Shown here piece after piece: positions 40,145-47,784 of a stretch of DNA of 64,000 nucleotides (positions are counted from its first letter, which is position 1; each line of letters begins with the position of its first letter). The translations under genes and the position numbers were made by a program. Source of the DNA: Pseudocitrobacter sp913778145. GTDB taxonomy: Bacteria; Pseudomonadota; Gammaproteobacteria; Enterobacterales; Enterobacteriaceae. Below the pieces are notes generated by a model that was given only the letters and a program-made list of their open reading frames with translations, was not told the origin of the DNA and did not search any database. Where the stretch lies: positions 1-64,000 of the forward strand of contig JALNTX010000001.1 in NCBI GenBank assembly GCA_035726825.1. Direction: 5' to 3'.

Positions 40145-40525
40145 ATGAGCCAATTTGAAAACGTATTCCTGTCCGCAAAGAAAATTACCGGTAACCAGCT
40201 GGCTGTTGAAATCAACGTGGAGAAGGCGAAAACGTTCAGCCCATTTGTTCGTGTCGGAATTTCCGCTACCGGCATTTTTGAGCGCCGCCCCATGAACATG
40301 TTTGGCGGCGTGTTTGAACAGAACGAGATGTCTAACGTTGATACCTTCCCTGCAATCCTGTGGCAGATCGACAACTTCGCCCATCCGGAGTATCCAAACC
40401 ATCTGATTATTTCCACCAATGGTCAGTTCGGCAATTACCTGGAATTGAACGTCATTGATCAGATGCAGCAGTTCAACGAACCAGCGGAAAGCTTCACCCT
40501 GGAAGTTCAGGACCTCACCAAATAA
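40145..40525 (+). CDS. Phage early protein, unknown function
   Basis: A 126-residue soluble protein (MSQFENVFLSAKKITGNQLAVEINV) with a good ribosome site (AAGGAG). It has an alternating beta pattern with aromatic residues (FVRVGISATGIFERRPMNMFGGVF). It is flanked by two almost identical terminators, as if it were a self-contained cassette. I do not recognise the family. Confidence 0.78.
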   Translation: MSQFENVFLSAKKITGNQLAVEINVEKAKTFSPFVRVGISATGIFERRPMNMFGGVFEQNEMSNVDTFPAILWQIDNFAHPEYPNHLIISTNGQFGNYLELNVIDQMQQFNEPAESFTLEVQDLTK

Positions 40526-40537
40526 CACTGATTCAAA

Positions 40538-40559
40538 GGTCGCTTAGGCGGCCTTTTTT
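40538..40559 (+). terminator. Second early-operon terminator
   Basis: Stem GGTCGC (40538-40543) / GCGGCC (40548-40553), loop TTAG, then six T. It is nearly identical to the terminator at 40017-40038. Confidence 0.8.
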
Positions 40560-40661
40560 ATCGCCATATCAAAGCAAATTCACAGAGTTTGCTCCGATAT
40601 AGCAACCCCTGCTGGGGATTGGGTTTAAACGTTCTGACGCCGGGAAAGACCGGGAGGATAT

Positions 40662-40838
40662 ATGACAATCAATCATCACATGCTGCGAGCAGCTCAAAAG
40701 AAAGCACGCGACGCCAGGGCACAACGCAACGGCGCCAAATGGATGGAAGCCAACGAAGAAATGAAGAAAGCCGCTGGCATGCCGTGGTATCGCGGCAATT
40801 CGAATCAGTCACGAGGTGAATATGAGCAAGCTATCTGA
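40662..40838 (+). CDS. Small basic early protein
   Basis: A 58-residue protein from ATG 40662 behind GGGAGGA (MTINHHMLRAAQKKARDARAQ), strongly basic and helical. Its last codons overlap the next gene by 17 bases. No function is known to me. Confidence 0.7.
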   Translation: MTINHHMLRAAQKKARDARAQRNGAKWMEANEEMKKAAGMPWYRGNSNQSRGEYEQAI

Positions 40839-41124
40839 GTGGCTGGAAAGTGGTGAGTACCTTCCGCACTTCATGCGCGACTTTCACGACCAGAAAGATG
40901 TATTCAAAGCCATGCACAACACCATTCAAAATGCTAACGAGAACGGCAATCCACGTGATGGGCACATTTATGTGGTGGACACCTTTCTTTGGTACATGGC
41001 TCGCTGTGGGTACACGCTGCAAAAGTCTCGTAAAGACGTCCCGTTCAAAGACATGCAATGCGATATCGATCGGTTCAAAAACGAGGTTTCCACCGCATTC
41101 TCAACGATGATTTCAGGCAAGTAA
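40822..41124 (+). CDS. Phage early protein upstream of gam
   Basis: A 100-residue protein (MSKLSEWLESGEYLPHFMRDFHDQ) from ATG 40822 behind GAGG. It is helical, acidic and soluble. It lies in the kil/gam interval of the PL operon and may be involved in recombination or host takeover, but no motif proves this. Confidence 0.75.
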   Translation: MSKLSEWLESGEYLPHFMRDFHDQKDVFKAMHNTIQNANENGNPRDGHIYVVDTFLWYMARCGYTLQKSRKDVPFKDMQCDIDRFKNEVSTAFSTMISGK

Positions 41125-41199
41125 CCCCCTTCTCACTTTCAAGCGAACTGGCAGCCAACTGGTGTCGGGTTCCGCGCATTCAAATTTCAGGAGCTGCTC

Positions 41200-41496
41200 A
41201 TGGCTGCATATCACGTTCAGGACAGAATTGAAGCACAAAGCTGGACTCGTCATTACCAGCAACTTGCTCGGCAAGAGAAAGAGGCAGAGCTGGCTGACGA
41301 TCTGGAGAAAGGATTGCCGGCACATCTCCTGGAGTCGCTTTGCATGGATAACCTGCTGCGTCGCGGTGCCAGCAAACAGGCAATTAGCCGGGCATTCGAC
41401 GACGACGTCGAGTTTCAGGAACGTTTGGCTGAGTTTATGCGTTACCTGTCTGAGGTTGTCGCACGGCATCAAATCAATATCGAAGAGGAGCAATGA
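41200..41496 (+). CDS. gam: Host nuclease inhibitor Gam
   Basis: A 98-residue homologue of the short form of lambda Gam: AYHVQDRIEAQSWTRHYQQLARQEKEAELADDLEKGLP (in pieces) and ISRAFDDDVEFQERLAEFMRYL match it closely. It forms a dimer that blocks the DNA-binding site of RecBCD and so protects linear phage DNA and allows concatemer formation. The ribosome site is AGGAG. The longer N-terminal form known in lambda is not encoded in frame. Confidence 0.93.
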   Translation: MAAYHVQDRIEAQSWTRHYQQLARQEKEAELADDLEKGLPAHLLESLCMDNLLRRGASKQAISRAFDDDVEFQERLAEFMRYLSEVVARHQINIEEEQ

Positions 41497-42422
41497 TGGC
41501 GACTCAACTCATTGACCAGGTCTTTGGCCTGGTTAACCCACTAAAAGCAGACTTTGAGCAGGTTTGTTCTGAGCCTTCAATCAACTTCAAACGCGAATCA
41601 GAGTTCGCGATGCAGATCTTCGCTAACAATGACTATCTGGCGAAGATTGCTGTAGCTAACCCGGTAAGTACCCGCAGCGCGGTAATGAATGTTGCCGGGA
41701 TCGGCATCTCACTGAACCCGGCGCAAAAGCTGGCTTATCTGGTGCCGCGTAAAGGATCAATCTGCCTCGATATAAGCTACATGGGCCTAATGCACATTGC
41801 CCAGCAATCGGGCGCGATTAAGTGGTGCCAGTCAGCAATCGTCCGCAAGAATGACCAGTTCAGGCGTGAAGGCCTGGATAAGCCTCCAGTACATATCTAC
41901 AACGATTTCGACACAACGGAACAGCGCGGCGACATCGTCGGTGCTTATGTCGTTATCAAGACTGACGATGGTGATTACCTCACTCATACGATGCGCATCG
42001 CCGATATATACGCGATTCGTGATCGTTCAGAAGCGTGGAAAGCCTACAAGAACAAAGGCACATCATGCCCGTGGGTAACTGACGAAGAGCAAATGATCCT
42101 CAAGACGGTCGTGAAGCAAGCAGCCAAGTACTGGCCGCGCCGTGAGCGTCTGGATGCCGCTATCGACCACGTTAACACCGAAGGCGAGGAAGGTATCAAC
42201 TTCGCGGCAGAGCGCCAACCTGAACGCGACGTAACTCCAGCGGATAGCGAGATCATCACTGAAATTAACGACGTGCTTATCACGATGAATAAGACGTGGG
42301 ATGACGACCTGCTTCCTCTTTGCTCCAAAATCTTCCGGCGTGATATTCGCGAATCAACGGAACTGACCCAAATCGAAGCTGTGAAAGCTCTCGGCTTCCT
42401 CAAACATAAGGCGGCAGCATGA
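41493..42422 (+). CDS. RecT/Red-beta hybrid single-strand annealing protein
   Basis: A 309-residue annealase. Residues ~1-235 are RecT-like (STRSAVMNVAGIGISLNPAQKLAYLVPRKG, DISYMGLMHIAQQSGAI, SCPWVTDEEQMILKTVVKQAAKYWP in pieces). From ~238 to the end the sequence switches to the C-terminal domain of lambda Bet (AERQPERDVTP ... TWDDDLLPLCSKIFRRDIRESTELTQIEAVKALGFL). In lambda that domain binds Exo and SSB. The next gene is a lambda-type exo, so the hybrid keeps the matching partner domain. It overlaps gam and exo (ATGATG, ATGA). Confidence 0.92.
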   Translation: MMATQLIDQVFGLVNPLKADFEQVCSEPSINFKRESEFAMQIFANNDYLAKIAVANPVSTRSAVMNVAGIGISLNPAQKLAYLVPRKGSICLDISYMGLMHIAQQSGAIKWCQSAIVRKNDQFRREGLDKPPVHIYNDFDTTEQRGDIVGAYVVIKTDDGDYLTHTMRIADIYAIRDRSEAWKAYKNKGTSCPWVTDEEQMILKTVVKQAAKYWPRRERLDAAIDHVNTEGEEGINFAAERQPERDVTPADSEIITEINDVLITMNKTWDDDLLPLCSKIFRRDIRESTELTQIEAVKALGFLKHKAAA

Positions 42423-43099
42423 CACCAGAAATTATCCTGGCGCGGACTGGCATCGACGTAACCACTATACAACAGGGCGATGAGGCGTGGCACCGGCTGC
42501 GCCTCGGGGTCATCACAGCTTCAGAAGTTCACAACGTCATATCCAAGCCAAGATCGGGGAAGAAGTGGACAGACATGAAAATGTCCTACTTCCACACCTT
42601 GCTAGCCGAGGTGTGCACCGGTGTAGCGCCAGAGGTAAACGCCAAAGCTCTGGCGTGGGGTAAGCAGTTCGAGGATAACGCTCGCACCGTCTTCGAGTTC
42701 ACCACTGACGTGAAAGTCACGGAGTCACCGATCCTGTTCCGTGACGAGAGCATGCGTACCGCGTGTTCCCCGGACGGCCTGTGCAGTAACGGGTTCGGTC
42801 TTGAACTTAAATGCCCTTTCACCTCCCGCGACTTCATGAAATTTCGCCTTGGTGGTTTCGAAGCCATCAAGTCTGCGTACATGGCCCAAGTGCAATACAG
42901 CATGTGGATAACCGGAAAAGACGCCTGGTATTTTGCCAACTATGACCCGCGCATGAAGCGCGAAGGCATTCATCACATCGTCGTTGAGCGGGATCCGCAT
43001 TACATGACCGATTTCAACGAAATGGTGCCGGAGTTCATCGAGAAGATGGACGAGGCGCTTGAGGAGATCGGCTTCACGTTCGGGGAGCAGTGGAAATGA
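42419..43099 (+). CDS. exo: Lambda-type exonuclease (Red alpha)
   Basis: A 226-residue homologue of lambda Exo with the same length. Catalytic residues D119, E129 and K131 (CSPDG ... GLELKCPF) fall at the lambda positions. It forms a trimeric 5'-3' exonuclease that makes single strands for the annealase. Much of the sequence (RLGVITASEVHNVISKPRSGKKW) is nearly unchanged from lambda. Confidence 0.96.
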   Translation: MTPEIILARTGIDVTTIQQGDEAWHRLRLGVITASEVHNVISKPRSGKKWTDMKMSYFHTLLAEVCTGVAPEVNAKALAWGKQFEDNARTVFEFTTDVKVTESPILFRDESMRTACSPDGLCSNGFGLELKCPFTSRDFMKFRLGGFEAIKSAYMAQVQYSMWITGKDAWYFANYDPRMKREGIHHIVVERDPHYMTDFNEMVPEFIEKMDEALEEIGFTFGEQWK

Positions 43100-43524
43100 A
43101 ACGCACACCCTTCTACCGCAGGCCCGGACGCACCGGGCAATTCTCCGGTCTCCGTGAACGCGTTATCTGGATGATTCAGACGCGCGGCCGCCCGGTCACC
43201 GGTTCTGAGATAGCCGCCGCTTTTGGCGTAACGCTCATCGAGTTTAACCGCTCGGCAAAGAACCTTACGCGCGGGACCGGCAAAGTTGCCCGTCTTGAGG
43301 CTTTTCCTACCTGGGTTACTGAATCGGGAATTGTCGATCGGCAATTCAACTTAGTAAGCCCGGCCAAAGTAGTTGTCCCACAAGGAAAGACGCGTCTTTG
43401 CACTCGCGGCGCCGTTCTCCATGCATCTAAAAAAGCTCATCAGGAATGCCTGGATAAAGCTGCACGCCGCAGCAGGTTGATAAAGGCCAATCTCTACATT
43501 GACGAATTCGAGGCTGTTTTATGA
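43096..43524 (+). CDS. Phage early protein downstream of exo
   Basis: A 142-residue basic protein from ATG 43096, overlapping the exo stop by ATGA. A helix-turn-helix-like segment (RPVTGSEIAAAFGVTLIEFNRSAKNL) suggests DNA binding. The C-terminus is Lys/Arg-rich (KKAHQECLDKAARRSRLIKANLY). I infer a DNA-binding accessory or regulator; the target is unknown. Confidence 0.75.
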   Translation: MKRTPFYRRPGRTGQFSGLRERVIWMIQTRGRPVTGSEIAAAFGVTLIEFNRSAKNLTRGTGKVARLEAFPTWVTESGIVDRQFNLVSPAKVVVPQGKTRLCTRGAVLHASKKAHQECLDKAARRSRLIKANLYIDEFEAVL

Positions 43525-43679
43525 AACATGCTCACGACGACATTGTTGTTTACGCCGTGCGACTGCCATTCATCGTCGGCAAGAACGGATGGCTGATGCC
43601 GTGGGGAGAAATTGTTTGTAACCCAATCAAGGCACAGCGCCTGGCTGAGGAGTATTCCAATCGTCAGGAGGTAGCGTGA
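43521..43679 (+). CDS. Small early protein between exo and the methyltransferases
   Basis: A 52-residue protein from ATG 43521, overlapping the upstream stop by ATGA and the next start by four bases. It begins MKHAHDDIVVYAVRLPF and contains GKNGWLMPWGEIVCNP. Tight overlaps at both ends support translation. Function unknown. Confidence 0.75.
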   Translation: MKHAHDDIVVYAVRLPFIVGKNGWLMPWGEIVCNPIKAQRLAEEYSNRQEVA

Positions 43680-44422
43680 CCGATTACACCGGTAGTAACA
43701 CACCAGCGGATCAGCGCGATCTCTGGCGCACTCCACCATCCCTCTTCGCTTCGCTTGATGCTGAGTTCTGCTTCCAACTGGATGCCGCCGCAGCGCCTCA
43801 TAATGCACTTTGCAGGAAGTTCATAACCGCCGAGCAGAACACGCTTGAAACGCCATGGGTTGATTATCTGACTGTGCCGGGTTACGTCTGGCTGAATCCA
43901 CCATATAGCGATATCACACCATTCGTTAAAAAGGCCGCAGCCGAAAGCGCCAATCAGATCGGCACGGTCATGCTGGTTCCAGCAGACACATCGGTAGGCT
44001 GGTTCAAGGAGGCAATCCAGACCGCCAGCGAGGTTCGCTTTATCACTGCCGGGCGGCTGGCGTTTATCAACCCGGTCACCGGTAAGCCGGTCTCGGGAAA
44101 TAACAAAGGGTCGCTGCTCATCATCTGGCGACCCTACCCGCGCACTCATTGCCAGCTCACTTCAGTCGACCGCGATCAGTTGATTCAGTTTGGTCAAAAG
44201 CTGATAGCGCGCAGATCAGTTGATCAGAACGTTACAAGCACTGTTTGGCCTGCTGAAGTGAGTCTTGTTTATTCCCAAATAGGCAACGCTCAGGAGCTAC
44301 CTTCCTCCCAGCAGCAAAAACTTAAAAGTCACATTAACAGGATGTGGCTTGATCGAATACCTGTCCCTGAAATTCTCAATGCGGCAAGTTCCCTAGCCAG
44401 TTCTATGGAGAAACATACGTGA
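43676..44422 (+). CDS. Phage adenine DNA methyltransferase with extra C-terminal domain
   Basis: A 248-residue protein starting at GTG 43676. Residues ~1-160 are a phage N6-adenine methyltransferase: DLWRTPPSLFASLDAEF at the start, catalytic motif IV NPPY in VWLNPPYSD, and SAM-binding part LDAAAAPHNALC. Residues ~180-248 are a second domain (STVWPAEVSLVYSQIG ... HINRMWLDRIPVPEILNAAS) that also exists alone in the 32265-32522 gene. It overlaps the cytosine methyltransferase start. The product probably modifies phage DNA to escape restriction or alters Dam-type signalling. Confidence 0.9.
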   Translation: MTDYTGSNTPADQRDLWRTPPSLFASLDAEFCFQLDAAAAPHNALCRKFITAEQNTLETPWVDYLTVPGYVWLNPPYSDITPFVKKAAAESANQIGTVMLVPADTSVGWFKEAIQTASEVRFITAGRLAFINPVTGKPVSGNNKGSLLIIWRPYPRTHCQLTSVDRDQLIQFGQKLIARRSVDQNVTSTVWPAEVSLVYSQIGNAQELPSSQQQKLKSHINRMWLDRIPVPEILNAASSLASSMEKHT

Positions 44423-46410
44423 ATCATTCAGAAATCATCGTCGATAATTTCGCTGGCGGCGGCGGAGCCAGTACCGGAATAGAGCTTGCGACCGGACGTA
44501 GCGTTGATATTGCTATTAACCACGATCCCAATGCAGTCGCTATGCATACCACAAATCACCCTGAAACCCTGCACTACTGTGAAAGCGTGTTTGATGTTGA
44601 CCCAGCCACAGCGACCGCCGGTAAACCGGTTGGCCTGGCCTGGTTCAGCCCGGACTGCCGCCACTTCTCTAAAGCAAAAGGCTCAAAGCCGGTTGAGAAA
44701 GAGATTCGCGGGTTGGCATGGATCGTTATTCGCTGGGCCCTGTCCGTTCGTCCTCGGGTGATGATGCTTGAGAACGTCGAAGAGTTCCGCACCTGGGGGC
44801 CGCTAGTCGCCACAGAAGAAGGTTTTCGACCAGATCCGGAACGCACTGGTGAAACCTTTGAAGCCTTCTGCGCAATGCTGTCCGGCGGGATTTCTGCGTC
44901 ACATCCAGCGTTTTTGGAATGCTGTGAATGTCTCGGTATCAGCCGTGGTAGTGAGAGGGCTGCAAAGCTTATTAATGGGCTTGGTTATGCGGTCGATCAT
45001 CGTGAACTGCGGGCGTGTGATTACGGCGCGCCGACAATTCGCAAACGCTTCTTCATGGTCATGCGCTGCGATGGCGTGAAGATTACCTGGCCTGAAGCCA
45101 GCCATGGTGATCCAAAGTCAGATGAAGTACTGGCCGGAAAACGCAATCCATGGCGTACGGCTGCTGAGTGCATTGATTGGTCGCTCGATTGCCCGTCGAT
45201 CTTCGACCGCAAAAAGCCGCTGGCGGAGAACACGCTCAAACGTATCGCCCGTGGTATCCAGCGCTTCGTTATCGACAGTCCGTCGCCATTTATCATGAAG
45301 TGCAACCACACCAGCAGCAAATCCTCGTATGACTGTTTCCGTGGGCAGGCGCTGGGTAAACCACTACAGACGATTACCAAAACCCATGGCTACGCTATCG
45401 CCGTGCCACATCTAACAAAATTTCGTACTGGCGCGACTGGGCAGCCAGTTACCGAACCGGTACCTACTGTCACCGCTGGCACATCGGCGCGCCCGGGCGG
45501 TAACGGGCATGCTCTCGGGACGGTATCTGCTACGCTGACTCCGTTCCTGGCTGGTAATGGCGGAAGCGAATACCAGGCCAAGCCGCGTCCTCTGACAAAA
45601 CCTGCTCACACTATCCTGAAAGAGTCGCGTTGCTGTGTAGTTGCTCCTGTAATCGCCAGACAGTTCGGTGCAAGTGTAGGCCACCGTGCTGATGAGCCGA
45701 GTGCAACGATTACAGCGGGCGACGGTGGAAAATCGCAATTAGTGAAACCGGTCCTGATCCAGATGGGTTACGGCGAAAGACCTGGCCAGGCGCCGAGAGT
45801 ACTTCAGCTGGGTAAACCACTTGGAACAATTACCGCTGGCGGAGGAAAGTTTGCCCTGGTTGCTGCGAACCTCATAAAACACTTTGGCGGCAACTACTCT
45901 GGTGCTGGTATTTCCATGAACGAACCCGCGCACACGGTGACCACCACCGACCACCACGCGATCGTGACTTCAAGCATCATCAAAATGCGCGGTACCAATA
46001 CTGGACAGCCCGCTGATACACCACTGCAAACCGTAACGGCCGGTGGCCTGCATTTTGGTGAAGTCAGGACAAACCTGGCTGTCGATGACTATAACGAAGG
46101 CCGTGCACTTGAAGTGTTGTCATTCCTGCAGAAGTACTGCGGTGAGGATAGCGACGGTTTGGTGACTGTTGAAGGTATCGTTTACCGCATCGTTGATATC
46201 GGAATGCGTATGCTTCAGCCCCACGAACTTTACCGTGCACAGGGCTTTCCGAACTGGTACATCATCGATCGGGATTACACCGGGCAACGATATTCCAAAG
46301 ATAAGCAAGTGGCGCGCTGCGGTAATGCCGTACCTCCGCCGTTTGCTGAGGCATTGGTAAGGGCAAACTTACCAGAAATGTGTCTTGGTAAAAAATCGGA
46401 GGCCGCATGA
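44419..46410 (+). CDS. Phage C5-cytosine DNA methyltransferase
   Basis: A 663-residue cytosine methyltransferase from GTG 44419. Motif I is DNFAGGGGASTGIE (~residues 9-22). Motif IV has the catalytic Cys in FSPDCRHFSKAKG, a phage-type variant of PCQ. Motif VI is ENVEEF, motif VIII PTIRKRFFMV, and the C-terminal motifs are RAQGFPNWY and QVARCGNAVPPPFAEALV. Between ~320 and 580 lies a long target-recognition region made of about six repeats ending in T[IV]TAGG-like motifs. A decayed copy is at 31241-32268. The gene is complete and probably active. Confidence 0.92.
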   Translation: MNHSEIIVDNFAGGGGASTGIELATGRSVDIAINHDPNAVAMHTTNHPETLHYCESVFDVDPATATAGKPVGLAWFSPDCRHFSKAKGSKPVEKEIRGLAWIVIRWALSVRPRVMMLENVEEFRTWGPLVATEEGFRPDPERTGETFEAFCAMLSGGISASHPAFLECCECLGISRGSERAAKLINGLGYAVDHRELRACDYGAPTIRKRFFMVMRCDGVKITWPEASHGDPKSDEVLAGKRNPWRTAAECIDWSLDCPSIFDRKKPLAENTLKRIARGIQRFVIDSPSPFIMKCNHTSSKSSYDCFRGQALGKPLQTITKTHGYAIAVPHLTKFRTGATGQPVTEPVPTVTAGTSARPGGNGHALGTVSATLTPFLAGNGGSEYQAKPRPLTKPAHTILKESRCCVVAPVIARQFGASVGHRADEPSATITAGDGGKSQLVKPVLIQMGYGERPGQAPRVLQLGKPLGTITAGGGKFALVAANLIKHFGGNYSGAGISMNEPAHTVTTTDHHAIVTSSIIKMRGTNTGQPADTPLQTVTAGGLHFGEVRTNLAVDDYNEGRALEVLSFLQKYCGEDSDGLVTVEGIVYRIVDIGMRMLQPHELYRAQGFPNWYIIDRDYTGQRYSKDKQVARCGNAVPPPFAEALVRANLPEMCLGKKSEAA

Positions 46411-46631
46411 TGCCAAAAACTCAGGAACAGCGTAACGCCCTTATCTCTACAGCCCGGCGCTGTAACGAAGAACTCAAAGCCGCAATGAACCAGAAGCCAA
46501 AGCCGAAATTCGACGCGGTAAGTCGCCCACTGCTCAAGAAGCATTTCGAGAAGCTTAAAGCACTGGGCATTCCATTCACTCTCTTCACATGGACTATCGG
46601 TGTGATGAACAAGCAATTCAGGGAGTACTGA
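46407..46631 (+). CDS. Small early protein after the methyltransferase
   Basis: A 74-residue basic protein (MPKTQEQRNALISTARRCNEELKAAMNQ) overlapping the methyltransferase stop (ATGATG). It is helical with a hydrophobic C-terminal patch (GIPFTLFTWTIGVMNKQF). The function is not known. Confidence 0.72.
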   Translation: MMPKTQEQRNALISTARRCNEELKAAMNQKPKPKFDAVSRPLLKKHFEKLKALGIPFTLFTWTIGVMNKQFREY

Positions 46632-46632
46632 A

Positions 46633-46848
46633 ATGGCGGACATTATTGATTCAGCAGCAGAAATTGAAGAGTTACAACGTAACTTCGCACTCAGTAAGCA
46701 TCGCCGTACCGGTAATCTCGTGTCTGCTGAGTTCTGTGAAGAGTGCGGAGAGGATATCCATGCTCCGCGGCGCACAGCCGTTCCCGGCTGCCAGACGTGC
46801 GCGGAATGCCAGGAAAGAAAAGAACATGCGCTTAAACATATTCGATGA
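46633..46848 (+). CDS. TraR/DksA-type zinc-finger protein
   Basis: A 71-residue TraR/DksA family protein. The four-Cys zinc finger is CEECGEDI ... CQTCAECQE (about residues 35-60), and the N-terminal helix (DIIDSAAEIEELQRNFAL) fits the TraR form, which enters the secondary channel of RNA polymerase and acts without ppGpp. It may tune host transcription in early infection. The ribosome site is GGAG. Confidence 0.9.
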   Translation: MADIIDSAAEIEELQRNFALSKHRRTGNLVSAEFCEECGEDIHAPRRTAVPGCQTCAECQERKEHALKHIR

Positions 46849-46891
46849 TCAAGTTATGATGAGTACAGTTTTGGTGATTTAAGGATATGAA

Positions 46892-47425
46892 ATGACCGCC
46901 ATTCCTGTGCAAACAACGCTGGATTTAACGGATGTTCTATCAAAATTTGTTGTTCCATTACTTGTAGCTGCGCTAGCAGCATATTTCTCTACCAAGTTTG
47001 CTTTGAATAAGTTTTACAAAGAGAAGTGGTGGGAAAAACGATTGGAAGCGTTCACAGAAATTATCAATATTGCGTATCGGATTAAGATGAGCAATGACTA
47101 CTTCCTCCGTTGCGAATATGCGCAAATGGAACCTGGTGAGTCTCGGTTCAAACCACATCCGAAAGAGATTGAAGAGAAGTTACGGACTGAGTATTGGCTC
47201 GATCTTCAAGAGCTTGAAAGGATAGCGCAGTTAGCTGACTTCACATTAACAAGCAAAGTTAAAAGCTTGCTCGATGTTTATGTTAATGCGAGAAAGAAAG
47301 TGATGGATGATTGGTATGAGGATGCTTTAGAAAGTTATGAAGCGTCAGAAAAGGATCTCACTCTCTCGGAAAAGTTGCTCAGTAATTTAGTCGCAGAAGC
47401 CAAGCGCGAATTAAAAATTAACTAA
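46892..47425 (+). CDS. Membrane-anchored cargo protein near xis
   Basis: A 177-residue protein with one N-terminal membrane segment (~residues 18-38, FVVPLLVAALAAYFSTKFAL) followed by a basic stretch (KFYKEKWWEKR) and a long charged helical domain. The layout is like that of the 5145-6101 protein. It is AT-richer than the neighbours, has its own ribosome site (AAGGA), and is followed by a strong terminator. Function unknown; exclusion or defence is only a guess. Confidence 0.78.
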   Translation: MTAIPVQTTLDLTDVLSKFVVPLLVAALAAYFSTKFALNKFYKEKWWEKRLEAFTEIINIAYRIKMSNDYFLRCEYAQMEPGESRFKPHPKEIEEKLRTEYWLDLQELERIAQLADFTLTSKVKSLLDVYVNARKKVMDDWYEDALESYEASEKDLTLSEKLLSNLVAEAKRELKIN

Positions 47426-47451
47426 GCACTCAATCAAAATATCTTAATATT

Positions 47452-47478
47452 AAACCCGCCACCGAGCGGGTTTCTTTT
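47452..47478 (+). terminator. Terminator before xis
   Basis: Stem AAACCCGC (47452-47459) / GCGGGTTT (47466-47473), six-base loop, then CTTTTTG. Confidence 0.75.
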
Positions 47479-47493
47479 TGCTTGGAGAAAACC

Positions 47494-47739
47494 ATGAGCG
47501 ACATTATCCCACTGACGCCAAATAAATGGGTAACCGAAAAGAAACTCACCGAGATTACAGGACTAAGATCCGGGACCATAGAGCGTGCACGAAAGAGCTC
47601 ATGGTTCCTTGGCCGTGAATATTTGCATGTTTCACCTGAAGGTGAGCCCAACCCTAACAGCCAGTGCATGTATAACACAGAGGCCATAAATCACTGGATC
47701 GAACAGCAAGCGTCTAAACAGCCAGGTGCTCAATCCTGA
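47494..47739 (+). CDS. xis: Excisionase
   Basis: An 81-residue excisionase-type protein from ATG 47494 behind GGAG. The winged-helix part NKWVTEKKLTEITGLRSGTIERARKSSWFLGREYLHV recalls the DUF1233/YdaQ group. It binds the attachment arms and directs Int to excision. It lies 45 bases upstream of int in the same direction. Confidence 0.88.
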   Translation: MSDIIPLTPNKWVTEKKLTEITGLRSGTIERARKSSWFLGREYLHVSPEGEPNPNSQCMYNTEAINHWIEQQASKQPGAQS

Positions 47740-47784
47740 TGAACGGGTTATGCTTACCAGGCTCTTGGACGTCAGGAGGGAACA

